DNA from: Clostridium punense
GTDB lineage: Bacteria > Bacillota > Clostridia > Clostridiales > Clostridiaceae
Reading direction: 5' to 3'
Length of the DNA: 64,000 nucleotides
Assembly (NCBI RefSeq): GCF_017874425.1
Contig: NZ_JAGGLL010000019.1
Span: forward strand, 1 to 64,000
Part shown: piece after piece, positions 26,335 to 35,233 of the stretch
Position numbering within the stretch: the stretch's first letter is position 1
Layout of the letters: each line of letters begins with the position of its first letter
Made by a program: the position numbers and the translations under genes
The notes under the pieces: generated by a model
What the model saw: the letters and a program-made list of their open reading frames with translations, nothing else
Databases searched by the model: none
Told to the model about the DNA's origin: nothing

Positions 26335-26946
26335 CTACTTTTTCCTCTTTAAAGTTGATCTTAATCCAATCTCAGTTTTATTTTTAATTTTAATTACATT
26401 GTTCCAGTGCTTACTTATAGTTAGTAAAGTAAGAATAAAAACCATAGTTGTGCAAACCATAGGGTAATTAAAGAATGTAATAATTGTAGCAACTATATAC
26501 GTAACTATGGTTCCAAGAGCTATATAATCTGTAATTATTGTAGTTAAAATAATAGTTACTCCTAGTATAAGACCAAATGTGGGGTTAAGTCCTAAAAATA
26601 TACCGATAAAAGAAGCCGTTCCCTTACCACCTTTAAAGTTCATATAAAAAGGAAAATCATGGCCAATAATTACCCCTATTCCAATTATAAATAACAGTAT
26701 GTCATTATACTGTAAAAAGTATCTTCCAAATAATATTGCTAAAGTCCCTTTTAAAATATCAATAAGGGCTGTAATAGCTCCATATTTCCAACCTAGCATA
26801 ATAGTAGCATTTGAAGCTCCTGAATTATTTGATCCTCCACTTCTTATGTCTATACCTTTTGCCATTTTCCCAAGGGTATAAGCTGGATGAACTAACCCAA
26901 AACAATATCCAATTAAGAGTGAAATGATAATATGATAAATTCTCAT
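26335..26946 (-). CDS. PlsY-like glycerol-3-phosphate acyltransferase
   Basis: This 203-residue protein has five or so membrane helices. It has the PlsY motifs in altered form: IRSGGSNNSGASNATIMLG (usually GSGNIGATN), and a glycine-rich NFKGGKGTASFIG. PlsY transfers acyl groups from acyl phosphate to glycerol-3-phosphate in phospholipid synthesis. The altered motif 1 suggests a paralog rather than the housekeeping enzyme. ATG 26946 is chosen because AAGGAGGG precedes it. An upstream in-frame extension to 27018 is unlikely. Confidence 0.83.
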   Translation of the reverse strand: MRIYHIIISLLIGYCFGLVHPAYTLGKMAKGIDIRSGGSNNSGASNATIMLGWKYGAITALIDILKGTLAILFGRYFLQYNDILLFIIGIGVIIGHDFPFYMNFKGGKGTASFIGIFLGLNPTFGLILGVTIILTTIITDYIALGTIVTYIVATIITFFNYPMVCTTMVFILTLLTISKHWNNVIKIKNKTEIGLRSTLKRKK

Positions 26947-27240
26947 AACAGCCCTCCTTTTAAATCTAAAAGTAGATTTTGATTCCAAAGATTTTAAAGT
27001 TCCAAATCTTAATTTCACAATCTTATAACTTATTATTTTATTTCTAGTAACTAAAATAACCTATTTTTCTTTAGTATAATGCTTACTATATTCTATGAAC
27101 CTAGTATGTTTTCCGCATCTAATTATACCATGGATTATTTTCTATAATAAATAAAGTTATATGCTTATTTATGATTTAAAAATCGTGCTGAATAAGTTTA
27201 GTCAATAAACATATAAAATAAAGCTTTATTATATACTAAA

Positions 27241-27272
27241 AACCATACAGCTTTAAATATTGCTGTATGGTT
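27241..27272 (-). terminator. Intrinsic terminator of the HMA-domain gene
   Basis: Perfect 11-bp arms AACCATACAGC / GCTGTATGGTT. The surrounding 27019-27240 gap otherwise holds nothing recognisable. Confidence 0.75.
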
Positions 27273-27290
27273 CTTAGTAATCATAAATTA

Positions 27291-27494
27291 TTACTGAATA
27301 GAATATCCTGTATTCTCAATACAAGTTTTAATTTGCTCTGGACTTGCTGGTGAATTGTATTCAACCTCAACAGTTCCTCTAGAAAGGTCTATAGCAATTT
27401 GTTGAACTCCTTGTACTTTTTCTAAAGCATTGTGAAGCTGTGTTTTGCTTTGCGAATTTGCCATACCTGAAACATTATAATGCACATTTTCCAT
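27291..27494 (-). CDS. Heavy-metal-associated (HMA) domain protein lacking the CXXC motif
   Basis: This 67-residue protein has a ferredoxin-like HMA fold pattern: VHYNVSGMANSQSKTQLHN, GVQQIAIDLSRGTVEVEY, and CIENTGYSI. The metal-binding G-M-T-C-x-x-C loop of copper chaperones reads G-M-A-N-S-Q-S, so both metal Cys residues are gone. The only Cys is near the C-terminus. It therefore may not bind copper and might act as a partner or sensor domain. ATG 27494 follows GAAGGAGAG. It lies downstream of the two-component system. Confidence 0.8.
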   Translation of the reverse strand: MENVHYNVSGMANSQSKTQLHNALEKVQGVQQIAIDLSRGTVEVEYNSPASPEQIKTCIENTGYSIQ

Positions 27495-27594
27495 AGTAAC
27501 TCTCCTTCCATACAATAACTTTTTATCGCTTTTTTAACATGATATTTTCATCAGTTATAGTATGAATTTTGATAAGTGTTTTTATCCATGAAAG

Positions 27595-28848
27595 TTATAC
27601 TACATGAGAACTCTGCTCCTTTAATGGAAGTAGTATTGTTATCTTTGTACCCTTTCCAACTTTGCTTTGAACTTCAATATTCCCCTTATGGGTTAAGATA
27701 ATCCACTTAGCAATGGATAATCCAAGGCCTGTTCCTCCACTTTCTTTAGTTCTAGATTTATCCGCACGATAAAATCTATCAAAGACATGTGGTAAATCCT
27801 CCTTTGCTATACCAGCTCCTGTATCCTCAACTTCTAATACTAACTTATTATTTTTAACATAGGAATTTATTTTAATAATTCCCTGCTCTTCTGTGTATTT
27901 TATACTGTTATCTATAAATACTCTTAAAGCTTCTTTTAATAAGTTTCTATCACCGCTTATAATCACTTCTTCGTTATACATATTTAAAATTTCGTGATTT
28001 GGAGCAATTAACTTTGTTTCTTTAACTACATCTCCTATTAATTCATTCATGTTAAGGTCTATCATCTCAACCTTTTGAGTATGCTTATCACTTCTAGCTA
28101 GAAATAGCAATTGCTCAACCAAGGTTTTCATAGCTTCAGCCTCGGATTTTATAGCACCGATGGCCTCATCTAGAACTTCTTTATCTTCCTTTCCCCATCT
28201 ATCTAATAGATTTGCATATCCCTGAATTACAGCAATTGGAGTCCTTAGCTCATGAGATGCATCTGATACAAACTGATTTTGAGCTTCATAGGTTCTTTGA
28301 AGCCTATCTAACATATCATTAAAGGTTTTAGCTAAATCCTTTAATTCATCCTTTGAGCCTTTAACATTAAGTCTAGTATTTAGATCTTCTCCCGAAATGC
28401 TTTTTATAGTATCATTCATGCTCTTAACTGGAAGCAATAATTTTTTACTAACCCTTCCTCCAATTGGTATTAAGATTAGTAACAAAACTATATTTGATAC
28501 TATAGTAATGGCGAGAATAATACCAATATACTGACTTACTTCAACAGTATTTTGCACGAAACTAATGTAAACCTTGCTCCCATCAGCGGCTATATTACTT
28601 GCTTGTTCGTGAATAAAATATAAAAATCCACCTACCACCATGGCATTTGAAAGAATTAACAAAGTAGAAAAAATAAAAACATAAAAAGTTGTGATTTTAA
28701 AGCTTATGGAAAACCGAAGCCTATCATTTATATATTCAAATCCCTTTACCAATAACTTTGGTAGAAGTGCTATTATATTCATTAATATTTTAAAAACTCC
28801 TAAAACTGCATCTTTAATTAAGATCTTTAATTCATTATTTTTCTTCAT
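27595..28848 (-). CDS. HAMP-domain sensor histidine kinase
   Basis: This 417-residue kinase has TM1 at about 52-80, a short extracellular loop, TM2 at about 105-129 and a HAMP domain (130-185). The HisKA domain carries the phospho-acceptor His199 in SDASHELRTP, and the HATPase has NSIKYTEEQG, DTGAGIAKEDL and GGTGLGLSIAK. The extracellular loop is only about 25 residues, so it likely senses a membrane or envelope state. It overlaps the regulator gene by 14 bp and is translated by coupling. It has no separate strong ribosome binding site. Confidence 0.94.
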   Translation of the reverse strand: MKKNNELKILIKDAVLGVFKILMNIIALLPKLLVKGFEYINDRLRFSISFKITTFYVFIFSTLLILSNAMVVGGFLYFIHEQASNIAADGSKVYISFVQNTVEVSQYIGIILAITIVSNIVLLLILIPIGGRVSKKLLLPVKSMNDTIKSISGEDLNTRLNVKGSKDELKDLAKTFNDMLDRLQRTYEAQNQFVSDASHELRTPIAVIQGYANLLDRWGKEDKEVLDEAIGAIKSEAEAMKTLVEQLLFLARSDKHTQKVEMIDLNMNELIGDVVKETKLIAPNHEILNMYNEEVIISGDRNLLKEALRVFIDNSIKYTEEQGIIKINSYVKNNKLVLEVEDTGAGIAKEDLPHVFDRFYRADKSRTKESGGTGLGLSIAKWIILTHKGNIEVQSKVGKGTKITILLPLKEQSSHVV

Positions 28849-29524
28849 ACTTTAACATATATCCCACCCCTCTAATGGTGTGAATGAACTTCTTGTTATA
28901 CTTATCATCGATTTTACTTCTTAAATATCTAATATACACATCTACCACATTAGTATCCCCAAAGTAATCAAACTCCCAAACAGCTTCAAGAATCTTATCC
29001 CTTGAAAGTGCAATATTTTTATTCTTTAAAAGATATACTAATAGGTCAAATTCTCTTTTAGTTAAATCTATTAACTCCTTATTATAATCAGCAGTATGTT
29101 TTTCTAAGTCAATAGAAAGATTCTCTAACTTTAATACTACTGAGGTAGCTTCATCTACTTTTTTTCTTTTTAAAGCTACTCTAATTCTAGCAAGGAGCTC
29201 TTCAATAGCAAAAGGCTTTGTTACATAATCATCTGCTCCATTATCAAGTCCCATAACCTTATCCATGATATCATCTTTAGCAGTAAGCATTATCACAGGA
29301 ACTTCTGAGCTTTGCCTAAACCTTCTTAAAACTTCAATACCATTTAAAGATGGTAACATTATATCCAAAATTATCAAATCAAAGTTCCCTGAAAGTGCTT
29401 TCTCCAGTCCTTCTCTACCATCATGAGCTTGCTCAACCAAGTACCCCTCATATTTAAGCTCTAACTCCACAAAACGAGCAATTTTAACTTCATCCTCTAC
29501 AATTAAAATTCTTTGCTCAGCCAT
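28835..29524 (-). CDS. OmpR-family response regulator
   Basis: This 229-residue regulator has a receiver domain (phospho-acceptor Asp54 in LIILDIMLPS, and the TKPF Lys) and an OmpR-type winged-helix DNA-binding domain (about 130-225, DLTKREFDLLVYLLKN and HTIRGVGYML). It pairs with the kinase encoded by the overlapping gene. Regulators of this family bind direct repeats spaced by one helical turn, as seen upstream of the nearby DUF4342 genes. GGAGG precedes the ATG. Confidence 0.95.
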   Translation of the reverse strand: MAEQRILIVEDEVKIARFVELELKYEGYLVEQAHDGREGLEKALSGNFDLIILDIMLPSLNGIEVLRRFRQSSEVPVIMLTAKDDIMDKVMGLDNGADDYVTKPFAIEELLARIRVALKRKKVDEATSVVLKLENLSIDLEKHTADYNKELIDLTKREFDLLVYLLKNKNIALSRDKILEAVWEFDYFGDTNVVDVYIRYLRSKIDDKYNKKFIHTIRGVGYMLKYEEK

Positions 29525-29551
29525 TTTAAATCCTCCACCTACAGTTTAATT

Positions 29552-29636
29552 AGGTATCATGAAAATAAATAACAGTATCCTCATCTAGCTCAAAATATCC
29601 TTAACACCCTTGAATTGTTATTTATCTTCAGATACT
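29552..29636. repeat. MITE-like repeat family 1, degenerate copy d
   Basis: This 85-bp element has terminal inverted repeats AGGTATCATGAAAATAAATA and a matching right end GATACT. Its right half resembles the full copies (segment CTCAAAATATCCTT). It sits in the leader region of the two-component operon, 27 bp before the regulator start, so it could influence that transcript. Confidence 0.6.
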
Positions 29637-29701
29637 TAAATCCTCATCCTAAAATCTTTACCTATAATTATACTTTAAATTTACTGTAGTGGATATATGG
29701 A

Positions 29702-29730
29702 AATGACCTACATTTTCCATGTAGGTCATT
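29702..29730 (-). terminator. Intrinsic terminator of the first DUF4342 gene
   Basis: Perfect 12-bp arms AATGACCTACAT / ATGTAGGTCATT are followed by a T-containing tail on the minus strand. Confidence 0.8.
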
Positions 29731-29733
29731 TAA

Positions 29734-30222
29734 TTAGATATTATTCTCATTTCCATTTTCAGGTGTAACAGTTTTATTCTCTGTAAAATCCTTTTTAACA
29801 TTATCAACAGTATTTGCTACCTTATCAAAAACACTGTTTACTCCAGCACAATCTCCATTCTTACCTTGAAACTTAACTCTGTGACCTGTAAAGAAAGCAA
29901 TTAATAATCCTATAACAGTTAAATATGGTGCAATAACTGTGATAATAACTGCTGCTGTTACTGGAATACTAAAAATCGTATTTTCTCTCTTTCTTATCAT
30001 AAAAGTTGTGTTGTTTCCCTTCTTCACAAGAGCTTTAAATTTGTCCCACAAAGATGGTTTTTCTTCATATTGAGTACTACTCTTAAATTTCTTTTCTCTT
30101 TCTAAATATACTAAAGCTTCAACTATATCATCATTACATATTTCTAGTGCAGCTTTTGCCTCCTCATAACTCACATTAGCTCTTCTTCTTACCTCATCAA
30201 TATTTTCTAATCTTACTGTCAT
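29734..30222 (-). CDS. DUF4342 protein with UBA-like N-terminus, paralog 1
   Basis: This 162-residue protein has a UBA/TS-N-like helical domain (IDEVRRRANVSYEEAKAALE, then EALVYLEREKK). A DUF4342 segment follows, with GNNTTFMIRKRENTIFSIPV and a membrane-inserting hydrophobic stretch (about 85-112). The polar tail ends in Asn-rich sequence. The family is uncharacterized, and membrane association is likely. A close paralog lies at 33001. Its promoter carries four 11-bp-spaced TAAT repeats (minus strand), which suggests response-regulator control. Confidence 0.88.
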   Translation of the reverse strand: MTVRLENIDEVRRRANVSYEEAKAALEICNDDIVEALVYLEREKKFKSSTQYEEKPSLWDKFKALVKKGNNTTFMIRKRENTIFSIPVTAAVIITVIAPYLTVIGLLIAFFTGHRVKFQGKNGDCAGVNSVFDKVANTVDNVKKDFTENKTVTPENGNENNI

Positions 30223-30271
30223 CTTTTATTCCTCCAAATAATTTATTGGTTTCTCTCAACCTTATATTCTT

Positions 30272-30324
30272 ATTATAAGAGGGCAAGATTAAGGTAAAAT
30301 TAATGAAAGATTAGAATTAGATTA
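30272..30324 (-). promoter_or_regulatory. Promoter with four 11-bp-spaced repeats, DUF4342 paralog 1
   Basis: On the plus strand ATTA occurs at 30288, 30299, 30310 and 30321, exactly 11 bp apart (TAAT on the minus strand, in CTAATC or TTAATC contexts). The -10 sequence TATAAT (30272-30277) lies 10 bp from the nearest repeat. The array overlaps the -35 position. This geometry is typical of an OmpR/PhoB-type activator site. Confidence 0.7.
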
Positions 30325-30371
30325 GAAAACTAAAAATCCATTATGAAAGGAAAAGCTTTTTTCCATAAACT

Positions 30372-30413
30372 AAATCCAGTAGTAAGCATGAAAATAGCTA
30401 TCCTACTGGATTT
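30372..30413. terminator. Intrinsic terminator of the M28 peptidase gene
   Basis: Eleven-bp arms AAATCCAGTAG / CTACTGGATTT surround a 20-nt loop, just downstream of the peptidase stop. Confidence 0.7.
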
Positions 30414-30443
30414 TACCTTAACTTTTAATTCACTTATTAAAAT

Positions 30444-31790
30444 CTATGATTTATTATTAGAAAAACCTCCAGGATTTTTACTTATTTCCTTACACATATT
30501 CAATAATACATTACAGGCATTTAGTAGGTTTTCTTTTTTAATTTTATCTATAGTATCCTTATCTGTATGATAATTCTTATCAACCCCATAGGCAAAACAT
30601 GCTGCTGGTATTCCTACCGATTGAAAAGATGAATGGTCACTGTTTGGTTGTTCAGTTCTCTCAGTCTTTAAGCTGAACTTATTTATACAACTTACTGCTA
30701 AATCAGCTGGTAAGGATTTAACCCCTTCATCCATTGTGTGAACCATTAATGTATCCCCTACTCCAACCATGTCAAGATTAAGCATAGCCGCGATGTTATC
30801 CTTCTCCTCTAAGCTTAAAGATTCAACATAATGCTTAGAACCAACTAATCCAATTTCTTCTGCCCCAAAAGCAATAAACTTAACATCACAATCAAGGTCT
30901 TCTTTAGATAAAACCTTTGCTGCTTCCAGTACTGTTGCTATTCCAGAGGCATTATCATTTGCTGCTGGGGTGTCAACTCCATCATAATGTGCCCCAACTA
31001 CAATATGTTTACCACTATTTTCTTTTTTAGATTTCATAGTTGCAATTATATTTGTAGAGGAAGCCTCCTTAAATTCACTATCAACCTTTAAAGTAGCTTT
31101 TAGGGACTTTCCTTCCCCAAGCTGCTTCACAAGTTTTTCTGCCTCAGGTTTTCTTATAGACACAGCTGGCATATTGGAAAGTTGTCCTAAGGTAGCTGTT
31201 ATAAAGTCCTCATTAGCAGGATCATAAAAAATAGCTCCCACAGCACCTTTTTTAAATGCTCTTTCCACCTTTGTTTTAAAATAATCTTCCCCTCGTTTCA
31301 TAAGCACAACCTTGCCTTTAACATCTTTATTTTCAAAATCAGTATGGCTTCCCATACCTACATTAACAAGTTCGGCAGTGACACCTTCCTTTGGGGTACC
31401 TTTAGTAAACTGTAAAGACTTTGAGTCAATTTTTTCATTTCCATCTTCCCCAATAGTAAGTTCAGTACTGTTGCACAAATATGAGGTTATTGGAAAGCTT
31501 TGTTCTGTTACCTCAAATCCCAATTCCTGAAATTGTTTTTTTATATATTGTGCTGTGTTTTTTTCTCCATCAAAGCCTGTAACTCTTGCATTATCAGTAG
31601 CTGAAAACTTTTCAATTGTACTATAAATATCATCTGATGATATTTTTTGTGTAAAATCAGTAAAAGTAATGGAATCAAAATTAACTACGGCCTCTGAAAT
31701 ACTTTTCTCTACTTTCCCCTTGCAAGCCGTAAATGATAAAGTAAAAAATAGTGCACATGTCATAGCAACGAGTCTTTTACTCTTTTTCAT
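30444..31790 (-). CDS. M28 family aminopeptidase, lipoprotein with PA domain
   Basis: This 448-residue protein has a lipoprotein signal ending at the lipobox LSFTAC. A protease-associated (PA) domain (about 125-235) is inserted before the M28 zinc peptidase core. Metal and catalytic residues are visible in GAHYDGVDTPAANDNASG, FGAEEIGLVGS, NLDMVGVG and the late NSDHSSF His. It probably trims N-terminal residues from peptides outside the membrane. ATG 31790 follows GGGGGAG. The frame opens further upstream at 31826 without a site. Confidence 0.92.
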   Translation of the reverse strand: MKKSKRLVAMTCALFFTLSFTACKGKVEKSISEAVVNFDSITFTDFTQKISSDDIYSTIEKFSATDNARVTGFDGEKNTAQYIKKQFQELGFEVTEQSFPITSYLCNSTELTIGEDGNEKIDSKSLQFTKGTPKEGVTAELVNVGMGSHTDFENKDVKGKVVLMKRGEDYFKTKVERAFKKGAVGAIFYDPANEDFITATLGQLSNMPAVSIRKPEAEKLVKQLGEGKSLKATLKVDSEFKEASSTNIIATMKSKKENSGKHIVVGAHYDGVDTPAANDNASGIATVLEAAKVLSKEDLDCDVKFIAFGAEEIGLVGSKHYVESLSLEEKDNIAAMLNLDMVGVGDTLMVHTMDEGVKSLPADLAVSCINKFSLKTERTEQPNSDHSSFQSVGIPAACFAYGVDKNYHTDKDTIDKIKKENLLNACNVLLNMCKEISKNPGGFSNNKS

Positions 31791-32073
31791 TTTACTCCCC
31801 CTCAAAATAATTACTCTATTATCCAACTTCCTTTACATAATATACTTTGTATATCAATTTATATCCATATCTCTAGTTGTATTTAATTCATCTATTCTCC
31901 ACCTTTTAACTACCCCATTTATCCCCCCTTCTTTTTCCACCTTATTAAGCTTTGTATTTTCCTTTATAGTCAATTCCTTAATTTATTTTATATATTCTAC
32001 ATTTCTTAAGAATATTCCTTTATATGTTCTAAATGTTACATATTGTAAACAATTTGAATTTCCTATGAAATTT

Positions 32074-32787
32074 CTATTCTATCTCTAACCAATGTACCAT
32101 TCTATCTTTCTGAAACCCTAACCCCATAGCTAGCTTCATTGAATTTTCATTACTTTCTTCTATGTGAACAAAAGGTATTTTTTGTGCACTTTTAACTTTT
32201 TTTATTAAGTCTAAAGTTACTGCTTTTGCATATCCATTTTTCCTATACTCAGGCAAAGTATGTAAAAAACCTATTGCTCCATCATCCTGTGTCATTCCCC
32301 AAGCTACAGGATTTCCGTTTATACGTACACAGGAACTTATTCCGTTTGTTATGCGTTCTTTTATATAATCAATGGACAATAACTCCTTGTAATCAGAGTT
32401 ATCATAGATAAACTTGCTATCTTCTAATGTTAAATTTTCAGTTTTACATGTAGATTTAGGCAAATCTACATCCCTTGTTAATATCAATCTTGTAGTTGAT
32501 AATTTCCATTTTACTTTAGCTTCTTCTGTCAAAATCGGAAGCATCCAATCCTCAATTATGGCGAAACACTTATCTTCTTTTGTCAATTTACCTTTTATTA
32601 GCTGAAGTTCATTTTTAGATTTACTGCTAATATAACTCCACTTTCTATCACTTGTCCCTTTAATAAAAACAGAGTCACCAACTCTTTCAAAATGGTGAAT
32701 AGAATAACTTTCTATAAAATTAATAATATTTAAATTATCATATTGACTCTTTTTTAAATAGTCTAATATTTCCTTCTTATTGTTCAT
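32074..32787 (-). CDS. GNAT family N-acetyltransferase
   Basis: This 237-residue protein has a C-terminal GNAT domain (about 125-237): GFLHTLPEYRKNGYAKAVTL, where R/K-x-x-G-x-A binds acetyl-CoA, and then ENSMKLAMGLGF. The N-terminal 120 residues are a FeeM/GNAT-like helper region. The acceptor is unknown. GGGGG precedes the ATG, with a TTG one codon earlier. A terminator follows at about 33 kb on the far side, so it is probably transcribed alone. Confidence 0.85.
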   Translation of the reverse strand: MNNKKEILDYLKKSQYDNLNIINFIESYSIHHFERVGDSVFIKGTSDRKWSYISSKSKNELQLIKGKLTKEDKCFAIIEDWMLPILTEEAKVKWKLSTTRLILTRDVDLPKSTCKTENLTLEDSKFIYDNSDYKELLSIDYIKERITNGISSCVRINGNPVAWGMTQDDGAIGFLHTLPEYRKNGYAKAVTLDLIKKVKSAQKIPFVHIEESNENSMKLAMGLGFQKDRMVHWLEIE

Positions 32788-32875
32788 CAATTTATCCCCC
32801 TAATATTAATCCTTATTTTTTTAATAATCTCTTATATATTATAATTATAAAACAAAAGTTTTATTGTGGGCATAA

Positions 32876-32906
32876 AAATGGCTCACATTTTTCATGTGAG
32901 CCATTT
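32876..32906 (-). terminator. Intrinsic terminator of the second DUF4342 gene
   Basis: Thirteen-bp arms AAATGGCTCACAT / ATGTGAGCCATTT have a short T-rich loop. They lie about 95 bp after the stop codon of the DUF4342 gene at 33001. Confidence 0.75.
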
Positions 32907-33000
32907 CAATTAAGTAATGAACAATTATGTTTCATTTGAAAATTCTGATGGATAATCCCCCTCATAAAAAAAATGTGGAAATTATCCCTCTAAAATATCC

Positions 33001-33489
33001 TTAAATAATATTTTCCTTATTAGTTTCTTCTCTATGACTTTTTTCCTCTGTAAAATCCTTTTTAACGTTATCAACAGTATTTGCTACTTTGTCAAAAACA
33101 CTATTTACTCCTGTACACTCTCCATTTTTACCTTGAAACTTAACTCTGTGACCTGTAAAGAAAGCCACTAATAGACCTCCCACAGTTACATAAGGAGCAA
33201 TAACTGTTATAATAGTTGCTCCAGTTACTGGCATACTAAGTACCACATCTTCTTTCTTTTTTACCATAAACTTTGTGTTATTCCCCTTTTTTATAAGTTC
33301 TTTAACCTTTGTTCCAAAAGAAGTTTCTTCTCCATAACAAGTATTAGTTTTAATTTTTTTTTGTCTTTCTAAGTATACTAGCGCTTCAACTAAGTCATCA
33401 TTACACATTTCAAGTGCTGCTTTTGCATCCTCATAGCTTACATTAGCTCTTCTTCTTACCTCATCAATATTTTCTAATCTTACTGTCAT
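33001..33489 (-). CDS. DUF4342 protein with UBA-like N-terminus, paralog 2
   Basis: This 162-residue paralog of the gene at 29734 has the same length and layout: a UBA-like N-terminus (VSYEDAKAALEMCNDD), a middle segment NNTKFMVKKKEDVVLSMPV, a hydrophobic stretch, and the shared KFQGKNGECTGVNSVFDKV. Divergence is greatest at residues 40-60 and in the C-terminal tail. The upstream region, including the 11-bp repeat array and the -10, is copied as well, so both paralogs should respond to the same regulator. Confidence 0.88.
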   Translation of the reverse strand: MTVRLENIDEVRRRANVSYEDAKAALEMCNDDLVEALVYLERQKKIKTNTCYGEETSFGTKVKELIKKGNNTKFMVKKKEDVVLSMPVTGATIITVIAPYVTVGGLLVAFFTGHRVKFQGKNGECTGVNSVFDKVANTVDNVKKDFTEEKSHREETNKENII

Positions 33490-33538
33490 TTTTCATTCCT
33501 CCAAATAATTTATTGATTTGTCTCAACCTTATAATCCT

Positions 33539-33591
33539 ATTATAGGAGAGTAAGATTAAGGTAAAATTAATGAAAGATTAGAATTTGATTA
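33539..33591 (-). promoter_or_regulatory. Promoter with four 11-bp-spaced repeats, DUF4342 paralog 2
   Basis: ATTA occurs at 33555, 33566, 33577 and 33588 on the plus strand (11-bp steps). TATAAT on the minus strand (33539-33544) lies 10 bp away, as in the promoter at 30272-30324. About 110 bp upstream of both genes is conserved. Confidence 0.7.
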
Positions 33592-33602
33592 GAAAATAAA
33601 AA

Positions 33603-33629
33603 AAGTTTGCTAAATAAACCAGCAAACTT
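33603..33629 (-). terminator. Intrinsic terminator of the VanY-like gene
   Basis: AAGTTTGCT pairs with AGCAAACTT over a 9-nt loop, and a T-run follows on the minus strand. Confidence 0.75.
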
Positions 33630-33739
33630 AACTTTCAACATTTCCTATTATGTTTTAACTTCTTTATGGATTTAGTACTAAAGATATAAAACATGTCATT
33701 AGAGCATATGACCCATAACATGATATATTTCTTTTACTA

Positions 33740-34579
33740 CTAATCTCTTCCTAGATATTCTTCAAGACAAACACCACGTTTAGTTATTTCCTCAGCTGCT
33801 TCTTTTCCTACATACCTATAATGCCAAGGTTCATAACCAATTCCAGTTATTTCACTTTTATTAGAAGGATATCTAAGTATAAATCCATACTTATAACTAT
33901 TCTCCATAAGCCAAATTTGCTCTGGTGTAGTTTCTTGATTTTTGTCTAAGTTTTGATTTTTTGAAGATACAATATCCACCGCTAATCCTAGCTGATGTTC
34001 ACTGGTACCTGGTACCGCAACCCAATTAGCTGCTTTTGCCCTTGCTTCTTCTTCAGAATGTCCCTCAGCTTTATACTTGTTAACATCAATATCGAAAAGC
34101 TTTATCTGATCTTCCTGAGTTCTATAGGAAGCACAAATGTAAGGTGATAATCCTGCTGCTCGTGCATCATTCATCATATGCTGCAAGTCAGGATATACCC
34201 TTTCATCAATAGCATGTCCGTTACTTAAACTTACTAAATTAACTGTATATCCTGCTGGAACTGGATTATTTCTATTTACAAGTAATAACTTCCACTCTTC
34301 ATTACTTTCATTTGTGGAATCCTTTGGCAGGGCATCACTATGAGCTGAAGTGTTTTTTCTTGCTTCAATATCTGCACTTGTATTGGATTTTTTTAAATCA
34401 AAGTACTGATTTAAATAAGGTAATACAGTGTTTTGACCTTTGCTTATTTTGATTGTGGCCATTGCACCAAGCAATATGACAGTACACAACATTAAGAGCA
34501 TTATAAAATTTGTTGGTCTTTTTATCCCTTTATCTTTAGAAAAAATTTGCTGTTGCCAAGTATATCTTTCATCTCTCAC
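33740..34579 (-). CDS. D-alanyl-D-alanine carboxypeptidase (M15B, VanY-like)
   Basis: This 279-residue protein has one membrane anchor (about 24-44) and an extracellular M15 zinc peptidase domain (about 95-279). Zinc and catalytic motifs are visible: YICASYRTQEDQ, then GTSEHQLGLAVDI with the His and Asp ligands, and YEPWHYRYVG with the last His and the catalytic Glu region. It removes the terminal D-Ala of peptidoglycan stem peptides. The start is GTG behind GGGGGA. No vanHAX neighbours are present, so it is a wall-maintenance enzyme by context. Confidence 0.92.
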   Translation of the reverse strand: MRDERYTWQQQIFSKDKGIKRPTNFIMLLMLCTVILLGAMATIKISKGQNTVLPYLNQYFDLKKSNTSADIEARKNTSAHSDALPKDSTNESNEEWKLLLVNRNNPVPAGYTVNLVSLSNGHAIDERVYPDLQHMMNDARAAGLSPYICASYRTQEDQIKLFDIDVNKYKAEGHSEEEARAKAANWVAVPGTSEHQLGLAVDIVSSKNQNLDKNQETTPEQIWLMENSYKYGFILRYPSNKSEITGIGYEPWHYRYVGKEAAEEITKRGVCLEEYLGRD

Positions 34580-35233
34580 AGCATATCCCCCTTCTAGCTA
34601 CGGGTTATATGTAGCTTATTTTGGAATTTTAATACCTCAATAAAAGTTAACAAAACTTTACTTTCAGTTGAAAACAATGTTTATCTGTAACACATCATAC
34701 TACATTTTGAAGGGTATACGCAATAACACTTTAAGGATAATTTAATAATTTATGGTCAATATTAAAAAAAACTTTAATGCTATACTATTTAACTACTTCA
34801 AGCCCACTAATTGAAACCTAAAAATTGTATTTTTTTCCTTCTCATGTAACCTGCTTTTCCATATACACATTATTCTAATTTATAACTTTTATACATTAAC
34901 AAATAATTAATCCTATAAAAAACATTTAAGTAGTTCTTATTATTTTTCATTAAATCCTCTTTTCACTAATGTAAATTTGAATTATATCTGTTTGTTTTAA
35001 AGCATCCCTTAAATAAAAATATGTACATTTTCTTCATAAGCTATGATAGCCTTATGCCTTTTAATTGTTTCATATTTTATAGCACTTTTTGCAATGAATT
35101 ACCCACTATTAGCAATAACAATTAGCTTTATTGGGGATACACTATAAATATAGTAATTTAACAAAATATATTTTTATTTCATTAGATCTATATATAAAAT
35201 ACACTTAGGATGATGATATTTGGAGGCGAAAGT
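34580..35233. other. 650-bp intergenic region between vanY and murE
   Basis: AT-rich region between divergent genes. It should hold both promoters, but I find no consensus pair, riboswitch-like fold, small gene or repeat that I can defend. Confidence 0.35.

Noticed and set aside
34580-35233. Riboswitch or T-box upstream of murE
   Set aside because: The region is AT-rich without a recognisable aptamer core, anti-terminator or terminator pair.
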